A stretch of DNA of 56,942 nt. Origin: Sulfurimonas crateris. Lineage in GTDB: Bacteria; Campylobacterota; Campylobacteria; Campylobacterales; Sulfurimonadaceae. How positions within the stretch are numbered: the first letter of the stretch is position 1; each line of letters opens with the position of its first letter. Where the stretch lies: assembly GCA_945870785.1 (NCBI GenBank), contig CAMBTK010000005.1:1-56942 (forward strand), given 5' to 3'. Under the pieces are notes generated by a model that worked only from the letters and a program-made list of their open reading frames with translations, did no database searches and was not told the origin of the DNA. Below, one piece after another: positions 16,887 through 25,427 of this stretch. A program made the translations under genes and the position numbers.

Positions 16887-17375
16887 TTATTTTTTTGTCT
16901 GTTTTTTTTGACAGTTTTTACATATGCCATAAATTTGCATGGAGTGGTCTTTCATCTCAAAGCCAAGCTCCTCTGCTATTTTATGTTGTCTCTCTTCTAT
17001 TTGTTCGTCTACAAATTCTGTTATAGCGCCACAGTTAGTGCATATAAAATGATCATGATGATGTTTTGCGCCAAGCTCATATTTTTTTCCTTGCGCACCA
17101 AATGAGAGTGAAGTTACCATCTCCGACTCTTCTAAAAGTGAGAGAGTTCTATAAACAGTTGCTATTCCAGTATTTAAATCTGGAAATTTCTCTTGAATAA
17201 GATTATGAAGAGCTTCTGGTGTTAAATGCTCATCTGAGTTATATAGAGTTTCTAGGATAACTTCTCTTTGGATTGTGAATTTCAAACTGTTTTTTTTAAG
17301 AAGTTGTTTAAAATCTTCTAATAACTGTTTATACGCAACTGTTTTATCATTAAAGTCAGTAGTTATCTCAGACAT
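16887..17375 (-). CDS. fur: Ferric uptake regulator Fur
   Basis: Iron-responsive repressor of 162 residues. An N-terminal winged helix ([12 protein letters not shown], then [12 protein letters not shown]) leads to a dimerisation domain with the metal motif HHHDHFIC and two zinc CxxC pairs (CTNC and CKNC). The ATG at 17373-17375 is chosen because it lies one base after the cvpA stop and has GGAG about 12 bases upstream. An in-frame ATG 36 bases earlier would overlap the cvpA coding end. No Fur-box-like repeat was noticed near the start, and the gene is probably transcribed from upstream of cvpA. Confidence 0.95.
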   Translation of the reverse strand: MSEITTDFNDKTVAYKQLLEDFKQLLKKNSLKFTIQREVILETLYNSDEHLTPEALHNLIQEKFPDLNTGIATVYRTLSLLEESEMVTSLSFGAQGKKYELGAKHHHDHFICTNCGAITEFVDEQIEERQHKIAEELGFEMKDHSMQIYGICKNCQKKQTKK

Positions 17376-17376
17376 A

Positions 17377-18027
17377 TTATTTATCTTCTCCTTTTGATAA
17401 GTTTTCTTCACTGTTCATATCTAGTTTTTTCTTCGTATCTTCAACTATCTTTAAAGCGCTGTTTTCTATGTTTTTTGTAATGTCTTCTTCTAGTATTTGT
17501 GAGCCTTTTTCTATAGTTGCATTGATTTCATTAGAGATTTCGATAGGATCAAGCTTCATAATAAAACTTCCTGTTTTAACTAAGATAGGAAAAAGAATAC
17601 TGTTTTGCATCATTGAGTCGAGATTTGCACGCATAGCTTTAATGTTGTATGTAGAGTATAAAATAACTGATGCTATAAGGAAAAATTTACTTGCACTAAA
17701 TATAAATCCCAAAATTTTATCGAAAATTCCAAGACCACTAACTGAGCTTAATCTTTTAAAGAGAAGACCAATTGCTATCATAAAAAGCCAAAATAGAGAG
17801 AGTGTTACCAAAAAACCTGTAAAGCTTATCGCAGCATCATTTTGGAATTTTAGTACTGAATCATTTATGATTTTTCCTACACTCTCACCAACTCTAGAAG
17901 CTAAAAAAATACCGCCGATAATACCGACTAGGCCGAATATCTCTTTAAAAAAACCGTTTAAAATACCTTTTAGTCCTAAAAATAGAACTAAAATCGAGAC
18001 AACAATATCAAAATAACTAAACTCCAT
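17377..18027 (-). CDS. CvpA-family inner-membrane protein
   Basis: Four predicted transmembrane helices in the first 130 or so residues (beginning YFDIVVSILVLFLG) with the family pattern LKGILNGFFKEIFGL, then a Lys/Glu-rich soluble tail (about 150-216). E. coli CvpA is needed for colicin V secretion and its wider role is unclear. The protein has 216 residues. The ATG overlaps the GGDEF-gene stop by one base and the fur start follows one base after its stop, so the three genes are tightly coupled. Confidence 0.85.
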   Translation of the reverse strand: MEFSYFDIVVSILVLFLGLKGILNGFFKEIFGLVGIIGGIFLASRVGESVGKIINDSVLKFQNDAAISFTGFLVTLSLFWLFMIAIGLLFKRLSSVSGLGIFDKILGFIFSASKFFLIASVILYSTYNIKAMRANLDSMMQNSILFPILVKTGSFIMKLDPIEISNEINATIEKGSQILEEDITKNIENSALKIVEDTKKKLDMNSEENLSKGEDK

Positions 18028-18941
18028 TAATCACAATCCTTCGAGACCATATTTTTTCCGCTTTTTTTTGAATTATAGAGAGCTTTATCCGCTCTTGAGA
18101 GTAGAGAGTCTGGGGTATCACTCTCTTTTAATTTTGTAACGCCAATGCTAGCTGTTACAGAGATTCGCTCACCCATATAGATAAGGTTGTTTGAACTGAT
18201 AAGGTGTAGAAGTCTATTTGCTATAATCTCACACTGCTCATTACTATTTCTATTTATAACAATAGTAAACTCTTCTCCGCCATATCTAAAGATCTTATCA
18301 CCATCTCTTAGTGTTTTTCTTAGTATATTTGATATAAAAATAAGAATCTTATCCCCAGCTACATGACCGTATTTGTCATTAATAGTTTTGAAGTTGTCTA
18401 TATCTATCATCATTACATGAAGTGTGTATGGTACACTTTTATTTGAACACACTTCACTAAGATAAGAGCTAAGTGCTCTTCTGTTAAATACTTTAGTTAG
18501 AGGATCAAGATTTGAAGTCTCTTCTAAAATTTTTACTTTTTGATGCAAATCTGAAATAACTTTGTTTGCTTTATTTACTTCATCACTCATATGAGTATGA
18601 ATATCGTGGAATTTTTCAGACAATGCATTTAAGTCAATATGCTGTTCATTGCATTTTTCTACAGTATCTTTGTTTAGTTTTGTCAACTCTCCAAATTTCT
18701 CATTTGTAGTTTTATATGAGTTTAAACTCTCTTTTGCAATTTCTTTGTAAGAGTTTTTAAAACTCTCTTTTGCGTGTTCGAGTGTGTCTAAATCTTTATC
18801 GTTAATGTTTGTGACTATGTCAATAGCATCTTTTAAATAGCCTATTACCTGTGCCTTTGATGCTTCTTTTTCAGCATCAATACGCTCTAAAAGATTCTCA
18901 TAAATCTGTTCAACAAGTGCTTTTAAATCGTTTTTTTGCAT
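18027..18941 (-). CDS. GGDEF-domain diguanylate cyclase
   Basis: Makes cyclic di-GMP. The C-terminal GGDEF domain (about residues 135-300 of the 304 counted from this start) carries the active-site motif GGEEF. An intact inhibitory I-site, RDGD, lies exactly five residues before it, so product inhibition is expected. The N-terminal 130 residues are helical and probably coiled coil (repeated Asp/Lys/Glu heptads) with no membrane helix, suggesting a cytoplasmic, partner-driven enzyme. The start is uncertain: in-frame ATGs lie at 18980, 18956 and 18941 with no good ribosome site. The last gives the most natural N-terminus (MQKNDLKALVEQ). Confidence 0.88.
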   Translation of the reverse strand: MQKNDLKALVEQIYENLLERIDAEKEASKAQVIGYLKDAIDIVTNINDKDLDTLEHAKESFKNSYKEIAKESLNSYKTTNEKFGELTKLNKDTVEKCNEQHIDLNALSEKFHDIHTHMSDEVNKANKVISDLHQKVKILEETSNLDPLTKVFNRRALSSYLSEVCSNKSVPYTLHVMMIDIDNFKTINDKYGHVAGDKILIFISNILRKTLRDGDKIFRYGGEEFTIVINRNSNEQCEIIANRLLHLISSNNLIYMGERISVTASIGVTKLKESDTPDSLLSRADKALYNSKKSGKNMVSKDCD

Positions 18942-19054
18942 GATGATGTAGTCCATTAAAAAATATGTTGCATTATACATTCCTAAGAATAAAAAAAAGC
19001 TTTTTTATGGGCTTTGAATTTTTAAACTTCACTAATCAGTGCTATTTTAGGTAG

Positions 19055-19071
19055 TGTAATGTAAAATTACA
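19055..19071 (+). promoter_or_regulatory. Inverted repeat TGTAAT-N5-ATTACA upstream of the DAHP synthase gene
   Basis: A perfect six-base inverted repeat with a five-base spacer lies 35 bases before the ATG of the DAHP synthase gene and includes a TAAAAT that could serve as the -10. The position would suit an operator. No regulator can be named. Confidence 0.35.
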
Positions 19072-19105
19072 AAAATAAATAAAAGACTATAAAAAAGGTA
19101 TTACT

Positions 19106-20455
19106 ATGAGTAATTGGAGCGCATCAAGTTGGAGACAAATGCCTATTGTGCAACAACCTACATACCCAAATAAAGATGAACTAAAGAGAGTTTTAGAAGA
19201 GCTTAGAAACTATCCTCCACTTGTTTTTGCAGGTGAAGCACGTTCTTTAAAAACTCAGTTAGCAAATGCTTCTGAGGGAAAAGCTTTTTTACTTCAAGGC
19301 GGAGATTGTGCTGAGAGTTTTAGCGAATTCCATGCACATAATATTCGTGACACATTTAAAGCTATTCTTCAAATGGCGGTAGTTATGACTTATGCTGGAG
19401 GGCTTCCTGTTGTAAAAGTTGGTCGCCTTGGTGGTCAGTTTGCAAAACCTCGCTCAAGTGATAGTGAAACGATAGGCGGCATAACACTAGATGCATATCG
19501 TGGTGATATTATCAATGGCGTTGATTTTACTTCAGAGATGCGCATACCAGATCCACAAAGAATGATAAAAGCATATAACCAATCAGCAGCGACTTTAAAT
19601 CTTCTTCGTGCTTTTGCATCTGGCGGATTAGCAGATTTGCATGAAGTTCATAAATGGAATCTTGACTTTACTCATCAGAGTGAAATCAGTAAAAAATATG
19701 AAGATTTAGCAGAGGAGATTGGGAAATCTCTGAAGTTTATGGAAGCGTGTGGCATTACATCAAAAACCCACAGAGCCCTAAGAGAGACAGATTTTTATAC
19801 GTCGCATGAAGCACTGTTATTGCCATATGAAGAGGCATTTACAAGAAAAGATTCAATTACTGGTGAATGGTATGATACATCTGCTCACATGTTATGGATA
19901 GGCGATAGAACACGTCAGCTTGATGGTGCGCATGTTGAGTATATGAGAGGAATTAAAAATCCAATCGGAGTAAAAGCTGGTCCATCAATGGATCCAGAAG
20001 ATTTACTTAAACTTTGTGATATTTTAAATCCACAAAATGAGGCTGGTAGATTAAATATCATTGTTAGAATGGGTGCTGATAAAGTAGCCGATGGTATGCC
20101 AAAACTTATCCGCGCTATAGAGCGTGAAGGTAGAAAAGTTCTTTGGAGTTGTGACCCTATGCATGGAAACACAATCAAATCATCAAACAACTTTAAAACT
20201 CGTCCAGTTGATTCGATCTTGACTGAGATGAAGCAATTTTTCCAAGTTCATAAATCTGAGGGAACATTTGCGGGTGGTGTTCATTTAGAGATGACAGGCA
20301 AAAATGTAACTGAGTGTATCGGTGGCTCGTTTGTAGTTACAGAAGAGGATTTAAGCTCTCGTTACCATACTCACTGTGACCCAAGACTAAACGCTGATCA
20401 AGCGCTAGAGTTAGCATTTTTAATAGCAGACACTCTAAGAGAAGCTCAAAAGTAG
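19106..20455 (+). CDS. Class II 3-deoxy-7-phosphoheptulonate (DAHP) synthase
   Basis: Condenses phosphoenolpyruvate with erythrose 4-phosphate, the entry step of the shikimate pathway. It has 449 residues, the size of the plant/Helicobacter-like type II enzymes. Motifs are complete: [12 protein letters not shown] (about 72-83), [13 protein letters not shown], a [16 protein letters not shown] segment and SCDPMHGNT (metal and PEP binding). No N-terminal regulatory extension or fused chorismate mutase is seen. It stands alone on the plus strand. aroE and trpE lie on the minus strand 8 kb away, so control of the pathway is split. Confidence 0.95.
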   Translation: MSNWSASSWRQMPIVQQPTYPNKDELKRVLEELRNYPPLVFAGEARSLKTQLANASEGKAFLLQGGDCAESFSEFHAHNIRDTFKAILQMAVVMTYAGGLPVVKVGRLGGQFAKPRSSDSETIGGITLDAYRGDIINGVDFTSEMRIPDPQRMIKAYNQSAATLNLLRAFASGGLADLHEVHKWNLDFTHQSEISKKYEDLAEEIGKSLKFMEACGITSKTHRALRETDFYTSHEALLLPYEEAFTRKDSITGEWYDTSAHMLWIGDRTRQLDGAHVEYMRGIKNPIGVKAGPSMDPEDLLKLCDILNPQNEAGRLNIIVRMGADKVADGMPKLIRAIEREGRKVLWSCDPMHGNTIKSSNNFKTRPVDSILTEMKQFFQVHKSEGTFAGGVHLEMTGKNVTECIGGSFVVTEEDLSSRYHTHCDPRLNADQALELAFLIADTLREAQK

Positions 20456-20477
20456 TTAGTGCGTATTTGCACTAGCT
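20454..20477. terminator. Hairpin shared by convergent DAHP synthase and ABC-F genes
   Basis: A nine-pair stem (454-462 with 469-477, one G-T pair) has a six-base loop and is centred between two convergent stop codons. T-rich sequence follows on the plus side only weakly. It may end transcription in both directions. Confidence 0.5.
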
Positions 20478-22412
20478 ATTATTTATCTCTTCCTCTTTTT
20501 CTTGAATACTAAGTAGCTCTTCAACTTTAGCTTCGTAAAGATTTTTTAAATCTTCTAGCTCTTTGGCTAATAGTGTGATACCGATTTTTTCATAACAAGC
20601 AGGATTTGCCAAGCAACTGTTTTTCTCTTCAATTTTCACTTCAAGCTCATCTATTTCAAGCGGTAATTTCTCTAACGCTATCTTCTCTTTAAATGTTAGC
20701 TTTAGCTCTTTGTCTTTAGCTTCTCTTGGCTTTAGCTCTGTTTTTTGGCTCTCTTTGCCTAGCTCATTAAGTTCTCTTATCTCATGTTCTAGTTCGAGAT
20801 ACTCAGTGTAACTTTGATAACTCTCTTCTATGCTCTTATCATCTTTAAAAATAAAGAGTTTTTTAGCGATTTTGTCTACAAAATATCTATCATGGCTTAC
20901 TATGATTACGGCTCCGCTAAAGTTTATCAACTGCTCTTCTAAAATATTTATTGTTGGAATATCCAAATCGTTTGTAGGCTCATCTAGAATTAAAATATCT
21001 ACATTTTTTGTAAAAAGTAGTGCCAGAGCGATACGGTTTTTCTCTCCACCGCTAAGAATACCTATCTTTTTATCTAAGAATTCTCTGGGAAAGAGAAAGT
21101 TTTTTAGGTAGCCATAAACATGCATATCTCGCCCACGAACACTTACTCTATCTCCGCCATGTGGACAAAAAGTCTCCATAAGATTTAGATTATCATCTAA
21201 CATCTCACGGTGTTGATCAAAATAGCCTATCTTAAATTCGCCTCTTTTTATCTTCCCCTCTGTTGGCTCAATGCGCCCTAAAAGAGCTTTTAACAGAGTT
21301 GATTTACCACTTCCGTTTGGTCCAACTATGGCGATTGTATCTTTTTGAAGTATTCTGGTTGTAAAGTTTTTAAATAGCTCTTTATCTCCTATGGTTAAGC
21401 CAAGATTCTCCACTTCAAAGAGCATCTTTTGCTTGTTTACACTTTTGTCTCGGTTAAAATGTTTGGCTTCACGCTCGAGCTCTAGTGTCATTTTTTTTAT
21501 TTTAGAGGGATTTGTTTTTGCATCTTCTCTAAGAGACATAAGTCTCTCTTTGCGCCCTTCGTTTCTCTTTAGTCTTGCCTTTACACCGCGAGAAAACCAC
21601 TCGTTTTCTCTCTTTAGTATAGTTAAAAGAGTTTCATGTTGCTTCTCAAGAGTTCGCATATACTCCTCTTTTTGGCTTAAGTAGTTGCTGTATCCTCCGC
21701 TATATTCTCTAATGGAGCAATCTTCAACTTCAACGCTCTTAGTAGCCACTCTATCTATGAAATATCTATCATGAGATATAAAAACAAGAGTAAACTTCTC
21801 TCTTAAAAGTAACTCTTCTAAGAACTCCACCATATAAACATCAAGGTGGTTGGTAGGCTCATCAAGAAGTAAAATATCTGGTTTTTGCAGAAGCAGTGAA
21901 GCAAGAGCAACTCTTCTTTGCTCCCCTCCGCTAAGCATAGCAACTGGCTTTTGCTCATACTGCTTGAGATCAAAATGCTCTATTATGCGGTCAATCTTAT
22001 CATCTAAATTCCAAGCGTTATGGTGCTCAATATAGCGAGAGAGCATCTCATGTTCATCTATAAAAGCTCTGTTTTGAAAATCATCTGCTAGGAGATGCGA
22101 GAGTTTTTCATATCTCTCTTTTGCAATGTTAAGCTCACTTAGACCATCTTCAACTGCCTCTCTTACAGTAGCACCATCTTTAAACTCAGGTCTTTGATCT
22201 AACATTTTTATCTCTAAATTTTGTCTACAAATGCGCTCACCACTATCTTGCTCTAGGGTACCATTAACAATTTTCATAAGAGTAGATTTTCCACTTCCAT
22301 TTTTGCCGATGATTACAATTCTCTCACCCTCATCAACATGAAAATTTATATCTATTAAAATTTTTTGTGCTTCATAATGTTTTGATATGTTTAGTAGGTC
22401 TATTAATGCCAT
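20472..22412 (-). CDS. ABC-F family ATPase (Uup/EttA-like ribosome-associated protein)
   Basis: Soluble protein with two ATP-binding cassettes and no membrane domain; ABC-F proteins act on the ribosome. It has 646 residues. Walker A motifs are GKNGSGKST (residues 36-44) and GPNGSGKST in the second cassette, and signature motifs are LSGGEQRR and LSGGEKNR. A charged interdomain linker of about 80 residues (about 240-320) and a C-terminal coiled coil (about 560-646) resemble Uup. Resistance-type ABC-F proteins share the layout, but the core context argues for a housekeeping role. Confidence 0.9.
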   Translation of the reverse strand: MALIDLLNISKHYEAQKILIDINFHVDEGERIVIIGKNGSGKSTLMKIVNGTLEQDSGERICRQNLEIKMLDQRPEFKDGATVREAVEDGLSELNIAKERYEKLSHLLADDFQNRAFIDEHEMLSRYIEHHNAWNLDDKIDRIIEHFDLKQYEQKPVAMLSGGEQRRVALASLLLQKPDILLLDEPTNHLDVYMVEFLEELLLREKFTLVFISHDRYFIDRVATKSVEVEDCSIREYSGGYSNYLSQKEEYMRTLEKQHETLLTILKRENEWFSRGVKARLKRNEGRKERLMSLREDAKTNPSKIKKMTLELEREAKHFNRDKSVNKQKMLFEVENLGLTIGDKELFKNFTTRILQKDTIAIVGPNGSGKSTLLKALLGRIEPTEGKIKRGEFKIGYFDQHREMLDDNLNLMETFCPHGGDRVSVRGRDMHVYGYLKNFLFPREFLDKKIGILSGGEKNRIALALLFTKNVDILILDEPTNDLDIPTINILEEQLINFSGAVIIVSHDRYFVDKIAKKLFIFKDDKSIEESYQSYTEYLELEHEIRELNELGKESQKTELKPREAKDKELKLTFKEKIALEKLPLEIDELEVKIEEKNSCLANPACYEKIGITLLAKELEDLKNLYEAKVEELLSIQEKEEEINNS

Positions 22413-22509
22413 AGATGTTTATTAACTCCAGATTATAGGGCTTTTAAAGAAAAAAAATTAGGGCAAATAATATCTCTATTATTGTTAATAACGACTTATT
22501 GTCAAAGTG

Positions 22510-22515
22510 TATAAT
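22510..22515 (+). promoter_or_regulatory. Candidate -10 (TGTATAAT) upstream of the beta-CASP gene
   Basis: A perfect TATAAT lies 87 bases before the ATG at 22603. A second TATAAT at 22560-22565 lies closer. The 190-base divergent spacer holds nothing else I can name. Which of the two is used cannot be decided by eye. Confidence 0.35.
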
Positions 22516-22602
22516 AAAACTTCTTTTTCACATTTCACAATAATTACACCAAGTTTGAATATAATAAAAAAAGTATTTATTTGTGTAAGTTAAGGAGTTC
22601 AA

Positions 22603-24000
22603 ATGGTAAATGTTACATCTTACGGGGCAGCGCTTAGTGTTACTGGTTCGTGCCACCTTGTAAAAATAGGCTCTATACGTATTTTGATTGATTGTGGAAT
22701 ATTTCAAGGAAATGGTGGAAACAATAAAAACTATGATGATTTTGAGTTTGATGTATCAAAAATAAACTATCTAATTTTAACACATGCACACCTTGACCAT
22801 ATAGGAAGAGTTCCAAAGCTCATAAAAGATGGGTTTAATGGAAAAATTATCGCTACAAAAGCTACAAAAGATATTGCAAAAATCATGCTTCTTGATAGTG
22901 CAAATATACTTGAAGAGGAATACAAAACTCTAAGAAGAAAAGCAAGAAGAAGAGGCGAGGAAGAGGCTATTTTAGAGCCTTTATATACCAAAGATGATGT
23001 AAAGAGTGTTTTTGAAAAAAAATGGTGTACGCTGGATTATTTTGAAGAGTATAAACTAAAAAATCATATAAGAGTATCTCTAGGGAATGCTGGACATATC
23101 TTAGGAAGTGCTTTTGTTATGCTAGATTATCAAGAAAAAAACCATGCTAAACGTATAGTTTTCTCAGGTGATTTAGGCTCACCCCAGAGACTAATCATTG
23201 ATAATCCAGATAGCGTCGGCGAGGCTGATTATCTTTTTATAGAGTCAACATACGGCGACCGCAGACATAAGCCTCTTGATGAGAGCATGGATGAGTTTAA
23301 AGAGGCTGTTCGCGCTACTCTCAAGCAGAATGGAAATGTAATCATTCCATCGTTTGCACTGGAGAGAACACAAGAGATACTTTGGATACTTCATGAGATG
23401 CATGATAGTGGCGAGTTGCCAAAATGTGATATATATTTGGATAGTCCACTAGCTATTAAAGCAACAAAACTATATAACCGTTATCCAGTATATTTAAGTG
23501 ATGAGCTTAGATATACACCTGGCAGCGGAGGCGATCCTTTTTCTTTTTCATGGCTTAAAAAAAGTACATCAAGAGACCAATCTATGGCGATAAATAAAGT
23601 TCAAAAACGCGCTATCATAATAGCAGGAAGTGGTATGTGTAATGGAGGGCGTATAATGCACCATCTAAAACATAGATTATGGAGTGCAAAAAATGCAATT
23701 GTTTTTGTTGGTTATCAAGTTCATGGCACTTTAGGTCGTAGCATTGTTGATGGAGATAAGTATATTAAGATATATGGAGAAGAGATAGCAGTAAAAGCAA
23801 AAGTTTACACTATTAACGGTTTCTCAGCTCATGCGGATCAAAAAGAGTTGATTGATTGGATACGTCCGATAGAGGGGTTAAAAAATCTATTTTTAATTCA
23901 TGGCGAAGAGGATAAGATGGAAATTTTCTCAAGAGAGATTCAAAAAGAGTTGGGACTTGAGCCTAAAATGGTAGAGTATGGAGTTAGTATAAATCTTTAG
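22603..24000 (+). CDS. Metallo-beta-lactamase/beta-CASP RNA nuclease family protein
   Basis: Two-zinc hydrolase of 465 residues with the architecture of CPSF-73/RNase-type enzymes. The metal motif HAHLDH lies at 61-66 (His61, His63, Asp65, His66). Later metal ligands fall in GNAGHILGS and FSGDLG. The beta-CASP region (about 200-350) has FALERTQEI and SGMCNGGR, and the C-terminal SAHAD motif closes the site. It probably cleaves RNA. This is the archaeal/YsgA-like group, distinct from RNase J, whose longer form has a C-terminal extension missing here. The ATG has TAAGGAG upstream. Confidence 0.88.
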   Translation: MVNVTSYGAALSVTGSCHLVKIGSIRILIDCGIFQGNGGNNKNYDDFEFDVSKINYLILTHAHLDHIGRVPKLIKDGFNGKIIATKATKDIAKIMLLDSANILEEEYKTLRRKARRRGEEEAILEPLYTKDDVKSVFEKKWCTLDYFEEYKLKNHIRVSLGNAGHILGSAFVMLDYQEKNHAKRIVFSGDLGSPQRLIIDNPDSVGEADYLFIESTYGDRRHKPLDESMDEFKEAVRATLKQNGNVIIPSFALERTQEILWILHEMHDSGELPKCDIYLDSPLAIKATKLYNRYPVYLSDELRYTPGSGGDPFSFSWLKKSTSRDQSMAINKVQKRAIIIAGSGMCNGGRIMHHLKHRLWSAKNAIVFVGYQVHGTLGRSIVDGDKYIKIYGEEIAVKAKVYTINGFSAHADQKELIDWIRPIEGLKNLFLIHGEEDKMEIFSREIQKELGLEPKMVEYGVSINL

Positions 24001-24320
24001 AACTCTCCATTACAGAACTCTTTAGCCGTATACCAAGCGGCTATCGAAGCATCGTCGTATTGATACTCTCTTTGCTTAAAAGGTATTGAGCTGTTTCGTA
24101 GTTTTGAGCGAACTATACCTATAATGATAAATGTTAAAACTAGCGCAAGAAGAGCTATAAAAAAGTCATAAAAATACCATACGCCAAGAGAGAATAAAAC
24201 TGTAGTGTATTGTAAAAATAGCCTTAATATTAGTGCTATAACTTTGCATCTCTTGAGATAAAGCCTAGGAGTAGACTCTATCTGTTCTATGATTTGCTCT
24301 TCAATGTTCTCTTTAAACAA
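23997..24320 (-). CDS. Small two-helix membrane protein of unknown function
   Basis: The protein has 107 residues with a charged N-terminus, a hydrophobic region from about 28 to 70 that could form two helices, and a polar tail (YQYDDASIAAWYTAKEF). I do not recognise a family. The start appears to be TTG at 24318-24320, 12 bases after the universal-stress-protein stop, but no good ribosome site is seen, so translation probably depends on coupling. It overlaps the convergent beta-CASP gene by four bases. Confidence 0.6.
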   Translation of the reverse strand: MFKENIEEQIIEQIESTPRLYLKRCKVIALILRLFLQYTTVLFSLGVWYFYDFFIALLALVLTFIIIGIVRSKLRNSSIPFKQREYQYDDASIAAWYTAKEFCNGEF

Positions 24321-24332
24321 AAGTGTACCAGA

Positions 24333-25160
24333 TTACTTTACTACCATTACGTCTGTTAGAGATTGCTCTAAAATATCAAAAGCAAAGAAGCTAACGTTTT
24401 GTGTCGCATGTATTACAAGTAAATCATGTTCAATCTCTTGTACCTCTTTTTGAAATGTTTTAGCATTTAGAGAACTTTTAATAGAACGTGAAGTTACATT
24501 AATCTCTTTTGGTAGAGTTAGAGAGTCTAAAAATAGCTCTAGCTCTTTTTGTGACTCATCTTGTACGCCTTGTTGGTACTCTTCAACATTTTCTGCATCC
24601 ATTCCATAAAGGCTCATAGTGTTGCCAAGAGGCATGTAAAAGAGGTTTACTAGAGTTATAGAAGAGTCACTAAAAAGCTTAGCTGTATATTTAATTGCTT
24701 GTGCAGATTCACTAGACATATCTGTAAGAATTAGTATGTTTTCATATTTTAGTTCATGCTCTTTTTTCATAATTAAAATAGGAGTTTGTGAATGTTTTAT
24801 AATCTCTTTTGTGTGTGAACCCATAATGAGAGTATCTAGTAAGTTTGTCTCACCGCTATTTCCCATGATAATCATATCAGCACCTAAGATATTCGCTGTA
24901 TTTGCAACTTCAACTTTTACTTTTCCACTGACACAGTGATAATTCTCTTTTTTTATTGAACTAAATTTTTTGCTAAGCTCTAAAAAACCATTCTCTTTAG
25001 CCGCCTCTAAATCTATTTTTTTTGAAAAAAATGAACTCTCAATAACGTGTACAACATGTAGATTACCGTCCATATTGTTTGTGAATGCAAGCGCTTTTTC
25101 TAAAACAACATAACTGTTTTTTGAAAAGTCAATCGCAACAAGTAGTGTAAATTTTTTCAT
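24333..25160 (-). CDS. Tandem universal stress protein (UspA family)
   Basis: Two UspA domains in 275 residues, about 1-135 and 140-275. The first domain shows the ATP-binding-type pattern GNSGETNLLDTLIMGSHT (compare G-2x-G-9x-G-S/T). The second lacks an obvious equivalent, so it may be structural. Such proteins bind ATP or AMP and help survival under starvation or oxidative stress. The ATG at 25158-25160 is chosen because AGGAG lies eight bases upstream; an in-frame ATG 42 bases earlier lacks one. Confidence 0.88.
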   Translation of the reverse strand: MKKFTLLVAIDFSKNSYVVLEKALAFTNNMDGNLHVVHVIESSFFSKKIDLEAAKENGFLELSKKFSSIKKENYHCVSGKVKVEVANTANILGADMIIMGNSGETNLLDTLIMGSHTKEIIKHSQTPILIMKKEHELKYENILILTDMSSESAQAIKYTAKLFSDSSITLVNLFYMPLGNTMSLYGMDAENVEEYQQGVQDESQKELELFLDSLTLPKEINVTSRSIKSSLNAKTFQKEVQEIEHDLLVIHATQNVSFFAFDILEQSLTDVMVVK

Positions 25161-25427
25161 ATCAACTCCTGATTTTAATAATATATAGCATATATTCCGC
25201 ATCTTATATAAGCCTTATAAAGGCTATATGACATCATTATAACTTATTTGGACAAATAGAGTATTTATTTAAGTATGAAAATATAATTTTAATAAAACAA
25301 CTTAGTATTATTGCCTATAGAGTAAAGAGACTTTAGTTACATAGACTAAGCTTTCTTGATTTGATTTGCAATTATTAACTTTTTTTGCTACCATTTCTCA
25401 AATTATTAACTAAAAAGGATTTAAAAA

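Noticed and set aside
17468..18016. Plus-strand ORF of 182 codons opposite cvpA
   Set aside because: cvpA is supported by family pattern and tight junctions on both sides; the opposite frame has no plausible product.
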